From assembly GCA_946611445.1 (NCBI GenBank), contig CAMODP010000123.1:1-5510 (forward strand): a stretch of DNA of 5,510 bases, in the 5' to 3' direction. The DNA comes from an uncultured Eubacterium sp. Its GTDB lineage: Bacteria > Bacillota > Clostridia > Lachnospirales > Lachnospiraceae. A program made the translations under genes and the position numbers. Numbering within the stretch: the stretch's first letter is position 1; every line of letters begins with the position of its first letter. The notes under the pieces were generated by a model. It worked only from the letters and a program-made list of their open reading frames with translations. It was not told the DNA's origin and did not search any database. Positions 1-4,173 of this stretch are shown here, piece by piece.

Positions 1-314
1 CTGTCAGCGGCAGGAGGCTGGAGGTCGAATTCCCCAATGAACTGCTGGCGGAATTTCCGCCCGAAAAGCGCGCTGCCGTTCTGGAGATTCTGCGGCAGGA
101 TCCGCGGCCGGGATATCATCATGATCCGGAGCGGGTTTACGGAACGGCTTTTGCCGGCAGGAATATCCGCTTTACGGTCTGCGGTGACCGCCTTACCGTG
201 CTCGGGGTAGAGGCGTGGAAGGGAAAAGGGGCTTACGCAGACCAAAGCCGCAGGGAAGAGCAGGAGATTGAGGCGGAGCGCTGCGGCAGTGAAGAGAAGG
301 AAACTGGCGCATAG
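1..314 (+). CDS. trmO: TrmO (TsaA-type) tRNA t6A37 N6-methyltransferase, C-terminal part
   Basis: Partial CDS whose 5' end lies outside the window; the first complete codon starts at base 3 and the frame ends at TAG 312-314. TrmO transfers a methyl group from S-adenosylmethionine to N6 of threonylcarbamoyladenosine at position 37 of certain tRNAs. The visible part is the family's C-terminal domain, not the SAM-binding barrel: an acidic Leu-rich segment (LPEEKR-like, here FPPEKRAAVLEIL), the signature QDPRPGY at 96-116, DPERVYG at 123-143, then IRFTV and LTVLGVE, where TrmO proteins usually end. About 35 further residues follow, charged and repetitive, and part of a 36-bp tandem repeat. The TAG differs by one base from the GAG at the same place in the next two repeat copies, so the tail may have been shortened recently. 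The family call rests on recognised motifs only; the catalytic half is not seen. Confidence 0.78.
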   Translation, partial: VSGRRLEVEFPNELLAEFPPEKRAAVLEILRQDPRPGYHHDPERVYGTAFAGRNIRFTVCGDRLTVLGVEAWKGKGAYADQSRREEQEIEAERCGSEEKETGA

Positions 315-397
315 CGCTGCGGCAGTGAAGAGCAGGAGACTGGTGCAGAGCGCTGCGGCAGTGAGGAGAAAGAAACTGGCGCAGAGTGTTGCGGCAT
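242..397 (+). repeat. 36-bp imperfect tandem repeat at the 3' end of trmO
   Basis: Three clear copies begin at 278, 314 and 350, each opening with GCGCTGCGGCAGTGA. A partial copy begins at 386, and a diverged copy can be aligned at 242-277. Copies 1 and 2 differ at four positions. In the trmO frame each unit encodes 12 residues close to RCGSEEKETGAE, rich in Glu with one Cys. Copy 1 ends in TAG where copies 2 and 3 have GAG. Beyond that stop the same frame stays open to TGA 420-422. The rest of the gap up to the next gene (398-568) holds the promoter and leader described separately. Confidence 0.85.
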
Positions 398-457
398 GGA
401 GCCAGAGCGGGCTTCCGGCTGAGAGGAGGATGAATGCGGAGGTGCCTGAAAAAACAC

Positions 458-486
458 TTGCTAAGAACGGGCACTTCATGTACAAT
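458..486 (+). promoter_or_regulatory. Probable sigma-A promoter for the IMP cyclohydrolase gene
   Basis: TTGCTA (458-463) and TACAAT (481-486) match the -35 and -10 consensus at four and five of six positions, with an optimal 17-bp spacer. The predicted transcript start is near 493, about 75 nt before the ATG at 569. This supports the short start of the next gene, because the longer start at 434 would lie upstream of the promoter. Confidence 0.55.
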
Positions 487-502
487 GTCAAGGATATCGG
501 AA

Positions 503-546
503 GTCCGGCTCCAAACAGCCGGGACATTGCGGCTGAATGCGCCGCA
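503..546 (+). promoter_or_regulatory. Two adjacent hairpins in the purO leader
   Basis: GTCCGGCT (503-510) pairs with AGCCGGGAC (517-525), giving eight pairs with one bulged G around a 6-nt loop. Immediately after, TGCGGC (528-533) pairs with GCCGCA (541-546) around a 7-nt loop. GGCTG (531-535) with CAGCC (545-549) is an alternative for the second stem. Both lie between the predicted transcript start and the ribosome binding site at 556-560. No T-run follows, so they are not ordinary terminators. I do not recognise a known riboswitch class; function is unknown. Confidence 0.45.
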
Positions 547-554
547 GCCCCATA

Positions 555-561
555 TGGAGGT
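555..561 (+). promoter_or_regulatory. Ribosome binding site that decides the purO start
   Basis: ATGGAGGT with core GGAGG at 556-560 lies 8 nt before ATG 569. The in-frame alternatives are worse: ATG 554 overlaps this site, and ATG 434 has AGGAGG only 4 nt upstream and lies before the predicted promoter. Confidence 0.7.
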
Positions 562-568
562 ATGGTAC

Positions 569-1282
569 ATGGTCCTGAAAAAACTGGAAAGTGCGCTGTC
601 AGAAAGCAGTTATCCCGGCAGAGGCATTGTGATCGGCCGGTCCGAGGACGGACTGTACGCGGCGGCCGCGTATTTTATCATGGGAAGAAGCGTGAACAGC
701 CGTAATCGCGTTTTTGTCACCGAGGGAGAGGGAATCCGAACCGAAGCATTTGATCCCTCCAGGCTGGAAGATCCGAGCCTGATCATCTACGCTCCTGTCC
801 GTGTGACAGGCAATACGACCATTGTCACCAACGGCGATCAGACGGATACCATTTACGAAGGGCTGCTGTCCGGCAAGAGCTTTGAGGAATCGCTGAGAAG
901 CCGCTGCTTTGAGCCGGATGCGCCGAACTATACGCCAAGGATTTCCGCAGTCGTAAACCTCCGGGAAGGGAGCTTTGACTACGCTCTGTCTATTCTGAAG
1001 AGCGATAACGGGAACCCGGAGAACTGCTGCAGGCAGTATTTTGCATACGATCATCCGCTTCCCGGGGAGGGCCGCTTCATCCATACATATCAGGGAGACG
1101 GAAGCCCGCTCCCGAGCTTTGAGGGAGAACCGGAACGCGTGGATATCCGGGGCGGCATTGACGCCTTTACGGAGCGGATCTGGAATGCGCTGGATGAGGA
1201 AAACAAGGTTTCCCTGTTCGTGCGTTTCCTGAACCTGGCGGACGGTACCTGCGAGACGCGGATTCTGAATAAGAACAGCTGA
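569..1282 (+). CDS. purO: IMP cyclohydrolase, PurO-type (monofunctional)
   Basis: A 237-residue protein of the PurO-like IMP cyclohydrolase family, which closes the ring of FAICAR to give inosine monophosphate, the last step of de novo purine synthesis in the cytoplasm. Recognisable conserved blocks are YPGRGIVIG (15-23), AYFIMGRS-NSRNRVF (34-49), SLIIYAPVRV (70-79), TNGDQTDTIY (87-96), PNYTPRIS (119-126) and HTYQGDGSP (172-180). The length is a little above the archaeal PurO enzymes, which are around 200 residues. The ATG at 569 is chosen over the longer frame from 434 because homology begins near residue 11, because a well-spaced GGAGG precedes 569, and because the promoter and leader hairpins would otherwise be coding. 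The next gene, in the same direction, encodes the preceding enzyme of the pathway, so the two replace bifunctional PurH. No signal peptide or membrane segment is seen. The call is firm from motifs; the substrate is inferred from the family. Confidence 0.9.
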   Translation: MVLKKLESALSESSYPGRGIVIGRSEDGLYAAAAYFIMGRSVNSRNRVFVTEGEGIRTEAFDPSRLEDPSLIIYAPVRVTGNTTIVTNGDQTDTIYEGLLSGKSFEESLRSRCFEPDAPNYTPRISAVVNLREGSFDYALSILKSDNGNPENCCRQYFAYDHPLPGEGRFIHTYQGDGSPLPSFEGEPERVDIRGGIDAFTERIWNALDEENKVSLFVRFLNLADGTCETRILNKNS

Positions 1283-1346
1283 ATCCTGCGGAATTTGTAA
1301 CTGTTCGGAGCCAGGTGCAAAGCTAATGGAAATCAGGATTCAGCTG
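1276..1346 (+). repeat. 13-bp perfect inverted repeat across the purO stop codon
   Basis: CAGCTGAATCCTG (1276-1288) is the exact reverse complement of CAGGATTCAGCTG (1334-1346), with a 45-nt loop. The left arm includes the last codons and the TGA of purO. No T-run follows the right arm, so a simple intrinsic terminator is unlikely. Four bases of the right arm (1334-1337) are also needed by another stem described next, so the two helices exclude each other. Confidence 0.75.
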
Positions 1347-1383
1347 CCTGTAATGCCTGATTTCGCGCAGATTTGCATCCGGC
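1310..1383 (+). promoter_or_regulatory. Candidate structured RNA in the purO-purH gap
   Basis: GCCAGGTGCAAA (1310-1321) pairs with TTTGCATCCGGC (1372-1383), giving eleven of twelve positions including one G-U, with one A-C mismatch. Nested inside, GAAATCAGG (1329-1337) pairs perfectly with CCTGATTTC (1356-1364). Two 7-nt strands form a symmetric internal loop between the stems, and the apical loop is 18 nt. That is about 20 base pairs, lying between two genes that act in consecutive steps. The inner stem competes with the 13-bp inverted repeat. Whether it is a riboswitch, an RNA-processing site or a decayed palindrome cannot be told from the sequence. Confidence 0.5.
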
Positions 1384-1401
1384 GGGCACGCGACAACCTC
1401 A

Positions 1402-1457
1402 GAAATGGAGCTTTTGGCCATTTCCGGAGTCTGGCTCTGAACGGTTACCGGATTTTT
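1402..1457 (+). promoter_or_regulatory. Possible attenuator: competing hairpins before a T-run
   Basis: GAAATGG (1402-1408) pairs with CCATTTC (1418-1424) around a 9-nt loop. TCCGG (1423-1427) can instead pair with CCGGA (1448-1452), directly followed by TTTTT (1453-1457). The two stems share bases 1423-1424. The terminator-like stem has only five pairs and a 20-nt loop, so it is weak. This is a guess based on arrangement, 45 nt upstream of the purH start. Confidence 0.25.
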
Positions 1458-1501
1458 ACGGGAACGAATCTCGTATGACGGAAGTATACAGGAGGAAAAC
1501 C

Positions 1502-2680
1502 ATGAACGAAATCCAGTTAAAATACGGCTGCAACCCGAATCAGAAACCCTCCAGAATTTTCATGGAAGACGGGGGAGAGCTGCCGGTGACGGTGCTTTGC
1601 GGAAGACCCGGCTATATCAATTTCCTGGATGCATTAAACGGCTGGCAGCTGGTCAGCGAACTGAAGCGAGCGACGGGCCTTCCTGCCGCGGCTTCCTTTA
1701 AGCATGTATCTCCGGCAGGTGCGGCTGTCGGCCTTCCCCTGGACGAAACCTTGGGAAAAATCTACTGGGTGAAGAACTATGCAAATCTTTCACCCCTGGC
1801 CTGCGCTTATGCCCGCGCGAGAGGTGCGGACCGCATGTCCTCCTTTGGGGATTTCATCTCCCTCTCGGATGTCTGCGATGCCGATACGGCCATGCTGATC
1901 AAAAACGAAGTATCCGACGGCGTCATTGCGCCCGGCTACAGTGAAGAAGCGCTGGAAATCCTCAGGGCCAAGAAGAACGGCGCTTACAACATCATCCAGA
2001 TCGATCCGGACTACGAACCGGCTGCGATTGAGCACAAGCAGGTTTTCGGCGTGACCTTCGAGCAGGGACGCAACAACCTGGTGATTGACGACGAGCTCCT
2101 TTCCCGGTATGTCACGAAGAATACCGAGGTGCCCGAGCGTGCGAAAATCGATATGAAGATCGCGCTGATCACGCTGAAATATACGCAGTCCAATTCCGTC
2201 TGCTATGTCAAGGACGGACAGGCCATCGGTATCGGTGCGGGTCAGCAGTCCAGAGTTCACTGCACGAGACTTGCCGGCCAGAAGGCGGACAACTGGTTCC
2301 TGCGGCAGAGCCCGCAGGTACTCGGTCTTCCGTTCCTGCCAAAGGTCAAGCGGGTGGACCGGGACAACGCGATAGACGTATATATCGGAGAGGAATACGA
2401 GGATCTTCTGGCCGAGGGCGAATGGCAGAAATTCTTCCGGGAAAAGCCTCCGGTCTTTACAAGGGAAGAGAAGCACGCCTGGCTTCAGGGCCTGCACGGC
2501 GTGACCCTGGGCTCCGATGCATTCTTCCCGTTCTCGGACAATGTAGAGCGTGCAAGGAAGAGCGGCGTGGACTACATCGTCCAGCCCGGCGGTTCCGTCC
2601 GGGATGACGCGGTTATTGAATGCTGCGATAAATACGGAATGGTGATGGTCTTTACGGGAATCCGTCTGTTCCACCACTGA
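1502..2680 (+). CDS. purH: AICAR formyltransferase, stand-alone domain of PurH
   Basis: A 392-residue phosphoribosylaminoimidazolecarboxamide formyltransferase. It moves a formyl group from 10-formyltetrahydrofolate to AICAR, giving FAICAR, the substrate of the IMP cyclohydrolase encoded just upstream. Conserved blocks are LKYGCNPNQ (6-14), SFKHVSPAG (65-73) with the catalytic Lys67-His68 pair, KYTQSN (226-231), GIGAGQQSR (243-251), FFPFSD (341-346), QPGGSVRDD (361-369) and the C-terminal FTGIRLFHH. The protein lacks the N-terminal IMP cyclohydrolase domain (about 200 residues) of ordinary bifunctional PurH. The start at 1502 follows AGGAGG with good spacing and places LKYG close to the N-terminus, as in the family; the longer open frame from 1373 encodes unrelated sequence and covers the hairpin region. 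The 219-bp gap to purO is long for an operon but has no clear promoter, so co-transcription through the structured gap is plausible. Confidence 0.95.
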   Translation: MNEIQLKYGCNPNQKPSRIFMEDGGELPVTVLCGRPGYINFLDALNGWQLVSELKRATGLPAAASFKHVSPAGAAVGLPLDETLGKIYWVKNYANLSPLACAYARARGADRMSSFGDFISLSDVCDADTAMLIKNEVSDGVIAPGYSEEALEILRAKKNGAYNIIQIDPDYEPAAIEHKQVFGVTFEQGRNNLVIDDELLSRYVTKNTEVPERAKIDMKIALITLKYTQSNSVCYVKDGQAIGIGAGQQSRVHCTRLAGQKADNWFLRQSPQVLGLPFLPKVKRVDRDNAIDVYIGEEYEDLLAEGEWQKFFREKPPVFTREEKHAWLQGLHGVTLGSDAFFPFSDNVERARKSGVDYIVQPGGSVRDDAVIECCDKYGMVMVFTGIRLFHH

Positions 2681-2705
2681 TTCAGAGAAACATCGTCCGG
2701 GGTTT

Positions 2706-2730
2706 CTGCAGCCTGTTTTATAGGCTGCGG
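2706..2730 (+). repeat. Short hairpin after purH
   Basis: CTGCAGCCT (2706-2714) pairs with AGGCTGCGG (2722-2730), nine pairs including one G-U, around the loop GTTTTAT. The right arm can alternatively pair with CAGCCT at 2751-2756. No T-run follows. It forms the first half of a duplicated module noted below. Confidence 0.5.
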
Positions 2731-2855
2731 TCTGCCGACTGGACTCAGTACAGCCTGCATACGGCCGGAGGCAGGGAAGCTGGTTTTCAGCTCACCTGTC
2801 TTCGGCCGGAAGTTTTTCTGCATGCGGCGAAAACCGCGGCAATTGCGGTCTGCCG
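2726..2855 (+). repeat. 12-bp perfect direct repeat flanking the terminator region
   Basis: TGCGGTCTGCCG occurs at 2726-2737 and again at 2844-2855. Each copy is preceded 20 or 26 nt upstream by CTGCA (2706 and 2818) with hairpin-forming sequence in between, so a segment of about 32-38 bp seems to have been duplicated and diverged. The long hairpin lies between the copies. No open reading frame with a plausible start fills the spacer. Confidence 0.55.
2762..2817 (+). terminator. Rho-independent terminator of purH
   Basis: A long hairpin: CGGCCGGAG (2762-2770) with CTTCGGCCG (2800-2808), GCAGG (2771-2775) with CCTGT (2795-2799), a 2x2 internal loop, then AGCTG (2778-2782) with CAGCT (2788-2792) and loop GTTTT. 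That is nineteen pairs, two of them G-U. TTTTT (2813-2817) follows after a 4-nt gap. The offset and short T-run make it less than ideal, but it is the strongest terminator-like element in the window and separates the purine genes from the next gene. Confidence 0.65.
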
Positions 2856-2881
2856 GCAAGGCACGGAATACAGGGCATAAT
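2853..2881 (+). promoter_or_regulatory. Weak candidate promoter for the threonine aldolase-like gene
   Basis: CATAAT (2876-2881) matches the -10 box at five of six positions, but the hexamer 17 bp upstream, CCGGCA, matches the -35 box at only three. Transcription would begin near 2888, leaving only about 11 nt before ATG 2899, barely enough for the GGAGGAG ribosome site. Offered only because a terminator precedes the gene, so a promoter is expected in this stretch. Confidence 0.2.
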
Positions 2882-2898
2882 GATCTGCTGGAGGAGAT

Positions 2899-3939
2899 AT
2901 GAGGTTTGACAGTGATTACATGGAGGGCTGCCATCCGGCTATTTTAGAGAGAATGGCAGCCATGAACCTTGAGAAGACAACGGGCTACGGGCAGGATGAA
3001 ATCTGCGGATCTGCTGCCGGCAGGATCCGCAGCGCCATGGAGCTTCCGGATGCGGAAATCTTTTTCCTGACCGGCGGAACACAGGCGAACGCGGCCGTTA
3101 TTGCCGCGATGCTGCGCAACTATGAGGGCGTCATCGCCGCGGAGAGCGGCCATATTGCGGTGCATGAGGCGGGAGCGGTGGAGGCCGCGGGCCATAAGGT
3201 GCTTACACTTCCCCAGCATGACGGGAAGCTTTGCGCGGAGGCGCTTGAGCGGTACCTGAAGTCCTTTTTTGCGGATGAGACCTGCGGGCATATGGTGCAG
3301 CCCGGAATGGTTTATCTTTCTCATCCTACGGAAACCGGAACGCTGTACAGCCTGGAGGAGCTGAAAGCCATACGAAGCGTCTGTGACGCCTATGGTCTGA
3401 TCCTCTATGTGGACGGTGCGCGTCTTGGCTACGGCCTGGCGGCGGAGGGTACGGATGTGACCCTGCCGTTTCTGGCAGGGTTGTGTGATGCTTTCTATAT
3501 TGGCGGAACAAAAGTCGGCGCCCTCTTTGGAGAAGCGGTGGTCTTTACGGGCAGACGTCCGGTTCCCCATTTTTTCACGACTGTCAAGCAGCGCGGTGCT
3601 CTTCTTGCAAAGGGCTGGCTTCTGGGGCTGCAGTTTGATACGCTTTTTACGGATAATCTGTACCTGAAAATTGCGGGGAACGCGATCCGGCAGGCCATGC
3701 GGCTGAAGCGTGGTCTGCTGGAGCTGGGTTTTTCCCTGTATGCGGATTCTCCGACCAATCAGCAGTTTGTCATCCTCGAAAACAGGCTTGTCAGCCGGCT
3801 TGCCGAACAGGTTTCCTTCAATGTCTGGGAGAAGACGGATGAGCGTCATACGGCCATCCGCCTGGTCACCAGCTGGGCAACTACGGCCGAACAGGTGGAT
3901 TCGCTTCTTTTGCTGCTGTCCGAACTGAAAGGCCTGTAA
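2899..3939 (+). CDS. Threonine aldolase / beta-eliminating lyase family PLP enzyme
   Basis: A 346-residue fold-type I PLP enzyme of the low-specificity L-threonine aldolase family, which splits L-threonine or allo-threonine into glycine and acetaldehyde. The residues expected from E. coli LtaE are in place: TGGTQAN phosphate-binding loop (58-64), His85 in the ring-stacking position, Asp172 and Arg175 in VDGAR (171-175), and Lys205 in IGGTKVGALFG (201-211) as the Schiff-base lysine. Length is close to the usual 330-345. The protein belongs to the branch opening with MRFDSDYMEGCHP, clearly diverged from LtaE, so the true substrate is uncertain; a related beta-elimination or aldol cleavage is possible. 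The start follows GGAGGAG with 4-5 nt spacing. It is separated from purH by a terminator. Glycine and one-carbon units feed purine synthesis, which might explain the neighbourhood, but that is inference. No transport or membrane segment is seen. Confidence 0.88.
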   Translation: MRFDSDYMEGCHPAILERMAAMNLEKTTGYGQDEICGSAAGRIRSAMELPDAEIFFLTGGTQANAAVIAAMLRNYEGVIAAESGHIAVHEAGAVEAAGHKVLTLPQHDGKLCAEALERYLKSFFADETCGHMVQPGMVYLSHPTETGTLYSLEELKAIRSVCDAYGLILYVDGARLGYGLAAEGTDVTLPFLAGLCDAFYIGGTKVGALFGEAVVFTGRRPVPHFFTTVKQRGALLAKGWLLGLQFDTLFTDNLYLKIAGNAIRQAMRLKRGLLELGFSLYADSPTNQQFVILENRLVSRLAEQVSFNVWEKTDERHTAIRLVTSWATTAEQVDSLLLLLSELKGL

Positions 3940-3948
3940 ACAAATTGT

Positions 3949-3984
3949 AACGCAATCGTAAAGTTTGTCAGGGCTCCTTGCGTT
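3949..3984 (+). repeat. 7-bp inverted repeat reaching into the -35 box
   Basis: AACGCAA (3949-3955) and TTGCGTT (3978-3984) are reverse complements separated by 22 nt. The right arm overlaps the first two bases of the -35 box of the downstream promoter. It may be an operator or chance; no T-run follows, so it is not a terminator for the upstream gene. No other terminator for that gene is visible. Confidence 0.3.
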
Positions 3985-4011
3985 GAATTCGGAAAAAATG
4001 TATGATATAAT
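3983..4011 (+). promoter_or_regulatory. Strong sigma-A promoter with extended -10 for the zinc-ribbon/LRR gene
   Basis: TTGAAT (3983-3988), a 17-bp spacer and a perfect TATAAT (4006-4011), preceded by TG one base upstream (4003-4004), form an extended -10 promoter. The predicted start of transcription is near 4018, giving an untranslated leader of about 155 nt before ATG 4174. This is the best promoter in the window. Confidence 0.8.
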
Positions 4012-4112
4012 GCGTTTGACGCGCGGAAACGAGGAAATATGCGGCGTCTTTGAATTGCTGAACAAACAGCATCCGAATAATAATATCATTCCCGGTGCCA
4101 GGCGTACTCGAG

Positions 4113-4163
4113 CCTTCTGCCGCCCCTTGTCGGGCTGCGCAGATTCAGGCATCCGGCAGAAGG
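4113..4163 (+). promoter_or_regulatory. Leader hairpin covering part of the ribosome binding site
   Basis: CCTTCTGCCG (4113-4122) is the exact reverse complement of CGGCAGAAGG (4154-4163). The right arm contains AAGG of the AAGGAGG ribosome site (4160-4166) for ATG 4174. The 31-nt loop can hold smaller stems, CCC with GGG and the palindrome CTGCGCAG (4135-4142). AGGC (4100-4103) can pair with GCCT (4112-4115), competing with the left arm, so an open and a closed state are conceivable. This suggests control of translation initiation. No known riboswitch is recognised. The rest of the leader (4018-4112) shows only a 5-bp stem, GACGC 4018-4022 with GCGTC 4044-4048. Confidence 0.55.
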
Positions 4164-4173
4164 AGGTCCCTAT

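Noticed and set aside
242..397. A CRISPR array, because of the 36-bp period
   Set aside because: The repeats are directly adjacent with no unique spacers and are in frame with the preceding gene.
268..705. A + strand frame with AAAVKRRKLAHS-like repeats
   Set aside because: It is a shifted reading of the 36-bp repeat that overlaps the start of purO by more than 130 nt; the ATG at 430 has no usable ribosome site spacing.
1295..1390. A ZTP (pfl) riboswitch, the class often found before purH
   Set aside because: GTAACTG (1297-1303) and CCGGCGGGCA (1379-1388) resemble parts of the consensus, but the TGGCG element and its CCGCC partner are missing and the P1/P2 arrangement cannot be drawn. An Infernal search with RF01750 would settle it.
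1790..2677. A 295-codon open frame on the minus strand opposite purH
   Set aside because: It lies entirely opposite a confidently identified enzyme, shows no recognisable motifs, and is typical of antisense frames left open by GC-biased codons.
2944..4152. A 402-codon open frame on the minus strand opposite the threonine aldolase-like gene
   Set aside because: It is antisense to a gene with intact PLP-enzyme motifs, covers a strong + strand promoter, and has no recognisable domain.
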